From Bacteroidetes bacterium UBA6183 (lineage in GTDB: Bacteria > Bacteroidota > Bacteroidia > UKL13-3), in assembly GCA_002422865.1 (NCBI GenBank), contig DITN01000056.1, forward strand, positions 1 through 35,547: a DNA stretch of 35,547 nucleotides, read 5' to 3'. Below the pieces are notes generated by a model, which had not been told where the DNA came from, made no database searches, and was given only the letters and a program-made list of their open reading frames with translations. This document shows, piece after piece, positions 1-9,800 of this stretch; position 1 is the first letter of the stretch; every line of letters begins with the position of its first letter. A program made the position numbers and the translations under genes.

Positions 1-215
1 GTGAAATTATACTAACTACTGAAACGAATGTAAAACAAACCCCGAAGGTGGTGATATTATGGCATAATGCCATCTCTTCTATATTATGTGGCAATGACTC
101 TTTTGCTTAAGGCTAATTTCATCTCTCTGGGAATTAACATCTCAAACCCTGAAAGGGTGAAATTATACTAACTGCTGAAACGAATGTAAAACAAACCCTG
201 AAGGGGTGATATTAT
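1..215 (+). repeat. GAA-triloop hairpin array, region 1
   Basis: Three copies of a short palindromic element are visible with hairpin cores near 39-52, 146-158 and 195-207. In the two clear copies the core is ACCCT-GAA-AGGGT or ACCCT-GAA-GGGGT; the first is degenerate. Each is followed by TGAAATTAT or TGATATTAT. The flank between elements is also repeated: the stretch beginning GTGAAATTAT occurs at 1 and again at 157, a period of 156 bp. A separate perfect palindrome, ATGGCATAATGCCAT, lies at 59-73. All copies here point the same way. The array lies 3' of rsmG, which reads toward it. The same family recurs at 30914-31145 and 35029-35547. No gene is seen in 1-271. Confidence 0.8.
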
Positions 216-271
216 GCTATCAAACAGACAAAAACGGCTGCCTTTATGGGTATCTTTTCTAATGTATAACA

Positions 272-913
272 CTAAAATTTATAGATGTATATCAGTTTTT
301 TGGTCTCAAAAAACTCTTCTTCAAACCAATCTTTTAATGGGTATTCATCAACAAAAAGTTTACGGTTAATACGTTTAATGGCTTTGGTTTCTTCTTTTAA
401 ATCGCCACCTTTTAATAATAAGTAACCGTTAATTTTGTTGTTACGACTGGTTTCGTCAATGTAACTTTGGGTCCAACGGAATAACTGATCCATTGGGGCA
501 ACAGCGCGGCTCACCACAAACTCAAATTGCTCTTTCAAGTTTTCAACGCGGCCTACCACAAAATCAGTATTAGGCAACTCAAGCGCTTCGGCAATACTCT
601 CGGCTACCACAATTTTTTTACTGATGCTATCGCACAAAGTAAAGTTTACTTCAGGGAACATGATGGCCAACGGAATACCCGGAAATCCGCCACCGGTTCC
701 TAAATCTAACACTTTGGTATGAGGAATAAACTGTATAAATTCAGCAATGGCTAACGAGTGTAAAATATGGCGCTCGTATAGTTGGTCGATATCCTTTCTC
801 GAAATTACATTTACTTTTTCGTTAGCTGTTTTATACAACTCGTACAAAGCAGCAAATTGTTGTTTTTGATGCTCGGTAATTTCGGGGAAGTATTTTAAAA
901 TAAGTTCAATCAT
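272..913 (-). CDS. rsmG: 16S rRNA (guanine-527-N7)-methyltransferase RsmG
   Basis: A 213-residue protein with the Rossmann-type SAM-binding signature LDLGTGGGFPGIPLAI at about residues 69-84, diagnostic for RsmG (GidB). The N-terminal helical part with NVISRKD and HSLA and the later VVSRAVAPMD segment are also family hallmarks. RsmG methylates N7 of G527 in 16S rRNA using SAM; in other bacteria its loss gives low-level streptomycin resistance. The length matches the family (about 205-215). It starts 24 nt after the stop of the upstream glycosyltransferase on the same strand, so the two may be co-transcribed. The start is the only reasonable ATG and has no clear Shine-Dalgarno, as is usual in this phylum. 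Confidence 0.95.
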   Translation of the reverse strand: MIELILKYFPEITEHQKQQFAALYELYKTANEKVNVISRKDIDQLYERHILHSLAIAEFIQFIPHTKVLDLGTGGGFPGIPLAIMFPEVNFTLCDSISKKIVVAESIAEALELPNTDFVVGRVENLKEQFEFVVSRAVAPMDQLFRWTQSYIDETSRNNKINGYLLLKGGDLKEETKAIKRINRKLFVDEYPLKDWFEEEFFETKKLIYIYKF

Positions 914-937
914 AACGTTTGCGAAGGTATGTTAACC

Positions 938-2068
938 TTACCATTGTTTTCTGTTTTTGGTAAATAAGCCCTTGGTACCATAAGTTATCATGTAAAACAA
1001 ATACACAATATCTAAAATCAATAAATTAAACACCAGCGATTGGTACTTTAACTTTTTACCACTCATATAAAATACGATACTTTGGCTGATGTACTTAACA
1101 GCAAAAATACCCACCACAATAGGCCAACTGTGAATATCAAAAATGAGTGTTGTGGTTAGAAACGCATAAAACAGCATGATGGCGAAGTAGTATGTACCTA
1201 AAACACGTTTGTGTTTGGCTTTGTAATATTTACCGGTGGTCATGTGGCGCGATTTCTGGCTGCTCCATGAAGAGAAAGTGCTCTTGGCATCGGTATTTAC
1301 AAATGATGCTGGATCAATTTCTATGGCTACGTTGGTAGGTGTGGCGGCTTCGTTCACAAACAAATCATCATCACCCGACATAATATGTTGGTGACTTGCA
1401 AATCCTTTATGCTTGAAAAATAAATCTTTGCGGTATGCCAAATTACGACCAACACCCATAAATGGGTTTTTACGCAATGCCATTGCAAAATAAAACTGCG
1501 CTGTTATTAATGTTTCGAAACGAATGAATTGGTTTAAAAAGCCCTTACGCTTGCGGTAAGGAGAAAACCCTAAGACAATATCTTTACCGGGAGTAAAACG
1601 ACATTGCATGTTTCTAATCCATTGGTTACTTGCCGGTTCGCAATCTGCATCGGTAAATAAAAGCAAATCATATTTAGCCGCTTTAATACCTATTGTTACT
1701 GCAAACTTTTTACCTGTAGGGTATTTTTCCTGTTCAATAAGTTGTGATATTTTTAAGCGGGGTTGTGTTTTTTGGAGTTCTTCCAACCAAGCCTGACTAC
1801 CATCCCAGCTGCAATCGTTTACCACTACCACCTCAAATTCAGGATAGTCTTGCTCTAAAATCGATATGAGATTTTTTTGCAGGTTTTCGAATTCATTGCG
1901 AGCCGCTATAATAACAGATATAGGCTCTTGTTTATTGTTTTGGGCAGGTTGCGGCTTAAAAAAGGCAAATTTACCAAATACGGCATAGTAATAATAAAGT
2001 AGCAACAAGGCAGATGCGCCAAGTGCAGAAAGGAGTATCCAACCAAGTGGGGTGATAAGTTCTAGCAT
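938..2068 (-). CDS. Membrane-anchored family 2 glycosyltransferase
   Basis: A 376-residue GT2 processive-type glycosyltransferase. One N-terminal membrane segment (about residues 8-30, Leu/Tyr rich) precedes a GT-A domain with VVVNDCSWDGS (nucleotide-sugar aspartate), FTDADCEP (metal-binding DAD near 140-142), GDDDLF (catalytic acid region) and QKSRH in the place of the usual QxxRW. Two or three further membrane helices form the C-terminus. It probably adds sugars to a lipid carrier or extends a polysaccharide at the inner membrane; the substrate cannot be read from sequence. An upstream ATG at 2149 would add 27 residues lacking family character. The ATG at 2068 begins directly before the membrane helix and has a promoter-like TATTTTG on the minus strand at about 2081-2087, so 2068 is preferred. 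rsmG follows after 24 nt. Confidence 0.85.
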   Translation of the reverse strand: MLELITPLGWILLSALGASALLLLYYYYAVFGKFAFFKPQPAQNNKQEPISVIIAARNEFENLQKNLISILEQDYPEFEVVVVNDCSWDGSQAWLEELQKTQPRLKISQLIEQEKYPTGKKFAVTIGIKAAKYDLLLFTDADCEPASNQWIRNMQCRFTPGKDIVLGFSPYRKRKGFLNQFIRFETLITAQFYFAMALRKNPFMGVGRNLAYRKDLFFKHKGFASHQHIMSGDDDLFVNEAATPTNVAIEIDPASFVNTDAKSTFSSWSSQKSRHMTTGKYYKAKHKRVLGTYYFAIMLFYAFLTTTLIFDIHSWPIVVGIFAVKYISQSIVFYMSGKKLKYQSLVFNLLILDIVYLFYMITYGTKGLFTKNRKQW

Positions 2069-2277
2069 ATTACAGAGGCGCAAAATAAGGTTAGGATAAC
2101 TAAGGAGTGTAAAATGAATTTCAACAGGGTGTGTAGAATTAGTACACATCCTTTTGTTAATGCTGATAAATATAGAATAAATAGATTAATTTGTGACTAC
2201 TTTTATCAAAATGATAAACCATATTGTTAGTACAAAAGGAGCAGAATTGAGGTTTTTTGAACGGATTTCAGGAAATG

Positions 2278-2309
2278 TTTGGTAGTTATTTAAAATAGTC
2301 ATACTTTTG
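2278..2309 (+). promoter_or_regulatory. Bacteroidota-type promoter of rpsF-rpsR-rplI
   Basis: TTTG at 2278-2281 and TACTTTTG at 2302-2309 are separated by exactly 20 bases. This matches the Bacteroidota primary sigma consensus (-33 TTTG, -7 TAnnTTTG, 19-21 bp spacing). Transcription would start near 2315, giving a leader of about 25 nt before the ATG at 2340. It also shows that upstream start codons at 2307 cannot be used, because they lie inside the -7 box. Confidence 0.75.
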
Positions 2310-2339
2310 CCGTCCTTTTATATAAAAAATATCCCAAGA

Positions 2340-2741
2340 ATGGCAGCTAAAAAAACAACAAATGAGCAAGTTGTCTTAAACGACTATGAATCTGTGATTA
2401 TTTTCACACCCGTGCTCTCAGAAGAGCAGCTGAAAGATGCTGTAGCCAAATACCGTAGTTTTATTACGGACAATGGCGGAGAGATGGTTCATGAAGAAAA
2501 TTGGGGCTTAACAAAGTTGGCTTATGCCATAGACAAAAAAACCACTGGTTTTTACATTATCTATGAGTACAAAGCTCCGGCTGAGTTTGTCGCAAAATTT
2601 GAATTGGCCTTCAGACGTGATGAAAGAATCATGCGTTTCTTAACTACATCGTTAGACAAGCATGCACAAGTTTACAACCAACGTAAACGTAATGGTGAAT
2701 TCAATCAAAACAAAAAAGAAAAACAACAAGAAGGAAAGTAA
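2340..2741 (+). CDS. rpsF: 30S ribosomal protein bS6
   Basis: A 133-residue bS6. The YESVIIFTPVLSEEQL start, the GGEMVHEENWGLTKLAYAI block and the FRRDERIMRFLTT block are the classic S6 ferredoxin-like fold, followed by a Lys/Glu/Gln-rich tail. It binds bS18 on the 30S platform. The ATG at 2340 is chosen because the -7 promoter box ends at 2309. First gene of rpsF-rpsR-rplI; the stop is 3 nt before rpsR. No Shine-Dalgarno is seen. In Bacteroidia, bS6 together with bS18 and bS21 is reported to help occlude the anti-Shine-Dalgarno of 16S rRNA. Confidence 0.97.
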   Translation: MAAKKTTNEQVVLNDYESVIIFTPVLSEEQLKDAVAKYRSFITDNGGEMVHEENWGLTKLAYAIDKKTTGFYIIYEYKAPAEFVAKFELAFRRDERIMRFLTTSLDKHAQVYNQRKRNGEFNQNKKEKQQEGK

Positions 2742-2744
2742 TTT

Positions 2745-3023
2745 ATGAGCAGACCAAGAACTCAACACAATCCGGCTATGGTGTTTAACACCACTCCGGA
2801 AACTCCGTTAAAGAAAAAATACTGCCGTTTTAAAAAGAACGGTATTAAGTATATTGACTATAAGGATGCTAACTTCTTGATGAAGTTTGTTAATGAGCAG
2901 GGTAAGATTCTACCTCGTAGAATTACCGGTACTTCATTGAAATACCAACGTAAAATTGCATTGGCCGTTAAAAAAGCGCGTCACTTAGCTATTTTACCTT
3001 ACGTTGCTGATGGTTTAAAATAA
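2745..3023 (+). CDS. rpsR: 30S ribosomal protein bS18
   Basis: A 92-residue bS18 with the family core YIDYKDANFLMKFVNEQGKI, then LPRRITGTSLKYQRKIALAVKKARHLAILPY. The N-terminal 25 residues are longer than in E. coli. It starts 3 nt after the rpsF stop. AAGGA at 2731-2735, inside the last rpsF codons, is 9 nt upstream of the ATG and could act as a ribosome binding site. That is more than most genes in this window have. It forms a heterodimer with bS6 on the small subunit. Confidence 0.97.
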   Translation: MSRPRTQHNPAMVFNTTPETPLKKKYCRFKKNGIKYIDYKDANFLMKFVNEQGKILPRRITGTSLKYQRKIALAVKKARHLAILPYVADGLK

Positions 3024-3045
3024 TTTCAACAGGGAGAACATCAAG

Positions 3046-3486
3046 ATGAAAATTATACTTAAAGAAAACTTGAAAAACCTTGGTGCGCAAGGTGATGTAT
3101 TAACTGTTAAAGACGGTTATGCAAATAACTACCTTTTCCCTCGCGGTTTAGCCATTATGGCAACTCCATCAAACATTAAGATGATGGAAGAAAATAACCG
3201 TCAAGGTGCATTAAAGCGTGAAAAAATGAAAGCAGATGCATTGGCGCTTTCTGAAAAACTAAAAGAAGTGAAGTTAACTATTGGCACTAAAGCCGGTAGC
3301 AACGGAAAAATCTTTGGTTCTATCACTCCATTGCAAGTATCTCAATCTTTGAAAAACTTAGGTTACGAAATTGACCGTAGAAAAATTGAAGTTGATGATA
3401 TTAAATTATTAGGCACTTACGAAGCTATTGTTAACTTACACAGAGATGTAGTAGTTACAATTGCAGTAGAAGTTGTTTCTGAATAA
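3046..3486 (+). CDS. rplI: 50S ribosomal protein bL9
   Basis: A 146-residue bL9. The N-terminal rRNA-binding domain begins MKIILKENLKNLGAQGDVLTVKDGYANNYLFPRG in outline (residues 1-35), followed by the connecting helix and the C-terminal domain with GSITPLQVSQSL and the IKLLGTYEA segment. Last gene of the S6-S18-L9 operon, 22 nt after rpsR and 19 nt before a strong terminator. GGAG is found about 9 nt before the ATG (gggagaacatcaag), a plausible ribosome binding site. Confidence 0.97.
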   Translation: MKIILKENLKNLGAQGDVLTVKDGYANNYLFPRGLAIMATPSNIKMMEENNRQGALKREKMKADALALSEKLKEVKLTIGTKAGSNGKIFGSITPLQVSQSLKNLGYEIDRRKIEVDDIKLLGTYEAIVNLHRDVVVTIAVEVVSE

Positions 3487-3505
3487 TATTTGATTGATTT
3501 ACCAT

Positions 3506-3537
3506 AAAAAGCCCCGGCCTTGGCCGGGGCTTTTTTT
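3506..3537 (+). terminator. Rho-independent terminator after rplI
   Basis: GCCCCGGCC-TT-GGCCGGGGC forms a perfect 9-bp GC-rich stem with a 2-nt centre, preceded by five A and followed by seven T. It ends the rpsF-rpsR-rplI transcript. Confidence 0.95.
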
Positions 3538-3897
3538 ATGCCTAAAATTTGGTGATTATACGATTTGGGATTATAACTAATCGGTATAAGGCCCCTTTCA
3601 CCATCCCAAGCCCCATTAAACCAACAACTCCTCATATTTGTCGATTGATTTTTGGTTGGTTTAACGTTTAGGTTCAATATTTATAGTTTTATACGTTAAG
3701 TCATTTTAAAAATGAATAGCTGTTAATGAGTATAAAGTATTAAAAAATGAAATAAATGGCATTTTTAGACAGTTTATGAAGCACTGTGAAAATTTTTTCC
3801 ACCTGAAATTCAGCTTATTACAACAAGTCGATTATTTCCTAAAACCGTACTTTGTTTTGTATACGTATATATTTGTACTCAATAAACGCAACTTATC
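3538..3897. other. Intergenic region; promoter near its 3' end
   Basis: About 360 bp without a convincing gene. A TATATTTG box (3868-3875) near the right end is the only recognisable element. The rest is AT-rich with no clear hairpin or repeat. Confidence 0.6.
3868..3875 (+). promoter_or_regulatory. -7 promoter element for the 2188-residue surface protein
   Basis: TATATTTG matches TAnnTTTG exactly and lies 22 nt before the ATG at 3898. No well-spaced TTTG is seen 19-21 bp upstream, so only the -7 element is called. Nearly the same string (TATATTTGT...GTACT) precedes the T9SS-B gene at 18982. Confidence 0.6.
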
Positions 3898-6800
3898 ATG
3901 TACAAAACTACCCCTAATCTGTTTACATGTGTTTTATTAGCCCTGTTGTTAATAAACCCGCAAGCGTTACTGGCTCAACCTAACCCGGTAACTAATTTTG
4001 GATTCGAAGCAAGTTCTTCTTCACTTACAGGATGGACCACCAACAATCATCTAGGCACAAGTGCTGTTTCTTCAGCTAAAATGCGTAGTGGTTCTAACTC
4101 GTTCTCCAACAATTACAGCAGTACCAACGCAAATGGTTATGTCGAAAGTAATAGCTCCATTAGCGTTCCTGCCAATCAGTATTTAATTTTAATGGCACAT
4201 TACCAAGTTACATCAAGGAGCGGAAACTCGAGGGTAACACTTGGTGTTGCAGGTGATATGGGTAACACTTTTACTCCGGCTGCTAACAATACTTATTATC
4301 AAATTAGCCGTGCCATACAAAATACAACAGGCAGTACGGCATCTTGGAAACCTCGTTTTAATATGTACTCTAGCTCTGGGTCTCAATCCCGAGTTTTTTA
4401 TTGGGATGATATTATTGCCTATGTAAGTAATTCGGCTACAGTTGACCTTACAGCCCCAAATCCTGCAACTAGTGTAACTTCTACATTTACATCAAGTGCG
4501 GTAACTTTAAATTGGCAAAACGGAACTGACAATACAGGAGGCAGCGGAGTACAACGTACCATCGTTTTACGTGCAATAGGTAATTGTTCTACTGCAGCCC
4601 CAACTTTAGACAACCAAGTTGCATATAGCAAAAACGGTGGATACGGTGAAAGTACTTTTGGCGCTTGGACAATATTGGATACCGTTACTGCGGGTGTTAC
4701 TTCATTTACAGATAATACAATTGCCTCGGGTACGGGTTATGTTTATGCCATTGTGCACGAAGATAAAGCCTATAATCACGCTGATGCAGCTACTGTAGTT
4801 GCTCCAATTTCGGCTGTAGTTTTACCAACATCACCAACCAATGGACAAACAAATGTAAGTACATCAGGAATGTCGCTATCGTGGCCAAGCGTTTGTGGCG
4901 CTGCATCTTACCGCATTTATTTAAGTACAAATCAAGCTGATGTTGATAATGAATCATCTTCGGCCTTGTTGGCATCGGCTCATACATCTAACAGCTATAC
5001 TTTAACATCAAACTTAAATACTTCAAGCATTTATTATTGGAAAGTGGTTTCTTTAAATACCTCTGGAAGTGCGAGCTTAAATAATAATACGTTCAGTTTT
5101 ACAACATCAACTGCTCCATTAAGCTTTGCCATTTCACGTAATACCAATACCACTTATAACAGCATCTTAAGTTCGGGTAATACACTTTCATGGAGCGGAA
5201 CATTTAATGCTGATGATAAAATGAGTGACGCACTAAATTTATCTGATTTGGGTTTTACCGGATTTTCTTACCAAGGTTTACCTGTTACGGAGTTAAAGGT
5301 AAATACCAACGGATTTGTTACATTCAACATGTCGTCAAGTGCATCTTATACGAATAGTTTTAACAGTCAAAAACAAATTGTTGCTCCATTTTGGGAAGAT
5401 TTGGTTTGTCAAGGATACATAGGAGGTTCATCTCAAGATGTGCAGAGAAGTTTATTGGAAAATTCAGTTAAGTACTTGGTAACCGGACAACAAGGTAATC
5501 AAGTGCTAACCATAGAGTGGGCTGAAATGGAAATATACAACAATGCCGGTCCGAGTATTAACTTCCAACTTAAACTGTATGAACAAGATGATAAGATAGA
5601 GTTTGTATACGGAAAGATGTATGGTTTTAACGGTACTGTTAATTACACCTACAGCTACAGCAGTGGTTTAAGCGCCAGTACTGTATCAGGTACACCAACA
5701 GCCGGGCAATTGGTTTGCCAACAATTGGCCAACGTGTTAAACTTTTCAAATACCAATACCACTAATATTTCTGAATTACCTGATTGCTACAGCACATTAA
5801 CCTTCATTCCTGATGCAGCTGCGTCTGCAGTTTCTGCTTCAACACCAGCCATAACCAATGATAATTGCAATACTGCCACCGTGTTGCCTATACAAAATGG
5901 AATTCAAAATGATTTTTGCCGCGTGTATACATCAAAAGGAGCTACAGCTTCTTCTTCAATTCCTGTTTGTAATGCGGCAACTTCAGGTACGGCTGATGAC
6001 GATGTGTGGTTTAAGTTTACGGTAACCAACGCAGGTGCTTACGGCATTACAGTTAACTCATCCGGAGGGTACAATGGCGTAGTTCAATTATTCTCAGGAA
6101 ACTGTAATTCGCTTACTAACATTTCATGTAAGAATGCAACCGGAAACGGACTAATAGAAACCCTAACCGTTGATACCTTAATAGAAGGAACTTATTTTGT
6201 TAGGGTATATGATGCCAATACAGGTTCTGGTGGATCAGGCAACTTTGCTATTTCTGTTTATAATATTATTACTCCTCCGGTAAATGACGATTGTGCAAGC
6301 GCCATTCAATTAACCATCGATTCTCCTTTAGTTTCAGGTAATACAGCTAATGCAACAGCAAGTAATGGAATAACAACTTGCACTGCAGGTAGCCCCGGAA
6401 CTGCTGATGACGATGTTTGGTATAAGTATACTGCTACAAGTTCAATTACCCGTTTGTCGGTAAACGGAGGTTCAGCCTTTAATGCAGTTATGCAATATTT
6501 TTCAGGTTCTTGCACCAGCTTAACAAATATAGGTTGTGTGAGTAGCACAGGTGCAGCAGGTGAGGAGTCGGTTGATATCAACACTACTATAGGTGCTACT
6601 TATTTTGTAAGGGTATACCACTCTGCAAATGGCGCAACACCAACAACTGGGTTCACCATAACAGTGAGTAATGTAGTGCCTTCATGCCCTTCATTAACTG
6701 CACCTCTTAATAATATTAATAGCGTAAGCAGAACGAGTGCTCAAACATTTTCATGGACAGCATCAGCTACACCATCGGTTGGTACTAAAACGTATCGTTT

Positions 6801-9800
6801 ACAAATTTCAACCAATACCTTATTTACAGATACATTAACTTTAACAGGAGCAAGCGGTTTAACAGCCACATCTTACAGTTTACCTGCAAATACACTTAGT
6901 GCATCAACCACTTATTATTGGAGAGTAATTGCCAGCAATGCGAATGGTTCATCATATGGTTGTTCATATTTTACCTTATCAACTACAGGAACAGTGCCTT
7001 CTTGCGCAAGAAGTTTAACACCTGAAGTGTTAACTTCAAATATTGATACCGGATTAACACTTACTTGGGCAGCAGGTTCAGGCTCTCCAACATCTTATGC
7101 AGTTTATTTAAGCAGTAATCAAGCAGCGGTTAACAGTTTATCAACCACTGCACGTGTTGCTAATGGAATAACATCAACAACTTACACAGCTAGTGGCTTG
7201 CAAAATGCAAACACATACTACTGGACTGTTATACCTTCAAACGGAAGTGGTGCTGCTACAGGTTGTTATATTAATAACTTTACCACCATTGCAGCGGCAC
7301 CTTTAAATGATAATTGTTCAGGAGCTGTAGTTATTAATCCTACTTCATCAACGCCAATAAGTGGAACAGTTTTAAATGCTACACAAAGTATGGTTGGTAC
7401 TGTAGGTACAGCTGATGATGATGTGTGGTACAAATTTACCGCAGCTTCAACTGCCCACAATATTTCAGTTAGTGCAGCATTTTCATTTAATGCAGTGGTT
7501 GAAGTGTTTAGTGGTTCATGCGGTTCGTTAACATCTATGCAATGTGTAAATACAAATGGAAATGGTATGACAGAAAACGTGAGAGCCACAGGCTTAACTA
7601 TCGGTCAAACTTATTATGTACGTGTTTATGATTTTGGTTCAACAGCACCTACCTCACAAACCTTTAACATTAGTATAAATGATGTTGATTTAGGAATCAG
7701 CAGCTTTGTGAGCCCTACCCAAAATAACTGCGGAAATACAACAGTAACTGTTGCGTTAACCAATTACAGTGTTGCTGCCATTAATTTCTCAACTCATCCG
7801 GTAACCATTTCAGCTTCTGTATTAAGTCCTGCAAATGTTACTACATCGTTTAATGATGTAATAATTAACAGTGGAACTTTAGCTGCCGGTGCAAGTCAAA
7901 ACGTAACTGTTACAACAACTTATCAAGTAGTTAATGCTGGAACGTATTCATATACAGCCACTGCAACAACAGCCGGAGATAACAATGAATCAAACAATGC
8001 CATAACATCGGCATTGCAACAAATTGAATTACCATCACCATTCATTTTAACAGGTTCTGGTTCATATTGTGCCGGTTCAAACGGTGTAATGTTTGCTTTA
8101 TCAGGTTCTGAGGAAGGAGCAACGTATCAATTGTTTAAATCTCAAACAGCCGTATCAGGTCTTATTAATGGAACAGGATCTTCATTAACTTTCCCTAATG
8201 TAAACGTAAGCGGTTCATACCGTGTAGTGGCAACTAGCCTAGCAACAAGTTGTGCAAGTTATATGTCGGCTTCATCAGTGGTAGATGTAACACCACTTTG
8301 GTTAGGTATAGATACAGATTGGAACAACACAGCAAACTGGTGTGGCGGAGTTGTGCCATCAACAAACGCTAATATTATTATAAGTGGTTCGGCTGTTAAT
8401 ATGCCTGTATTACCCGGAAACATTACAGTAAATAATTTAGAATTAACTGAGAGCAACAAACGTATTGAACTAAATGGAAAGATATTGACCATTAATGGAG
8501 CTATTTCAGGTGAGGGTGTGGTTAAAGGAAGCGCAACTTCATCAATTGTAATTAATGGTTCGGGTAACATGGGTACTTTAAAAATGGATCAAACAACCGT
8601 TGGAGCAAGTAATGCACTACAAAATTTAACCATAAATGTTGGCTCAACTAAAACTAACGATTCTGTGGTGTTAGGAAATGCGCTTTACTTAAATGGAACA
8701 TTATACTTAAACAATGGTAAATTGGGATCAAATGGTAATTTAGTGTTGGTTTCAAATGCCACCAACACCGCACGTATTGCCGAGATAGCAAGTACTTCTG
8801 ATATTACCGGTAATGTGGTTTCTCAGAGGTTTATACCTGCTGTAACCAGACGTTATAGAATGTTATCACCTAATACATCATCATTTTCATATAATGATAT
8901 TAAAGATGATATTTTCGTAACAGGTTCTGGAGGCGCTGCAAACGGATTTGATATTTCTAACCCTAACTCGGCCAGTATTTACACCTATAGAGAAACTACG
9001 GCTGGCGGTCGCGGCTGGGTTCCGGTAACCAATATCAACCAAACTTTAAGTCCTGCAAACGGTGCAATTGTATTTGTTCGTGGCGACAGAACTTTACCTG
9101 CTCCTCAATGGTATACTTTCCCATTTGTTGCACAAAATCAAGTAAACATGGATTTTGTTGGTCCGGTTAATAAAGGAACATACTCGCCAACAATTACATA
9201 CACCAATACCGGTGTTGCTGATAACGATGGTTGGAATTTAGTGGGTAATCCTTATCCATCTCAAATTGATTGGAGTTTGGTAACCAAATCAAATCTAACA
9301 CCATTTGTTTACAGCTTAGATCCTACTACCAATGCGTATGTGGTTAATGATGGTATTACACCAATTGCATCAGGACAAGGTTTCTTCGTGAAAGCCACAG
9401 GTGCTAACCCAAGCATTACATTTACTGAGGGTTGTAAAACAGGTGATGCAGCAAGCAGCTTGTTTAAAACAGGTACGCCAATTGTACCTTTTAAATTAAA
9501 AGTGGTACTAGACTCATTAAACAGTGATTACGCGTTGTTACGCTTAAGAACAGGAAGTAATGTTGGCTTTAATGATATGGAAGATGCGGTTAAATTAACC
9601 AACTCAGGAATTAACTTTGGTTTTAAATTAGCAACTACAAAAATCCACATCAATACCATTCCTCAATTATCTGCGGTGTCTGATACCTTTGTTCTGTTTA
9701 TACAAGGTTCACAAGGCGCATACCGTATTGAGGCATCAAACTTTAATGACATACCGGCCAACAAACAAGTGTTGTTAAAAGATATGTTCACCAATGCAAT

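Noticed and set aside
3417..3677. 86-codon minus-strand frame over the rplI terminator
   Set aside because: It crosses the end of rplI and the strong terminator and has no recognisable protein features.
7266..7589. 107-codon minus-strand frame within the large surface protein gene
   Set aside because: Shadow of the coding strand; PPC-like repeats produce similar antisense frames at 6306-6584.
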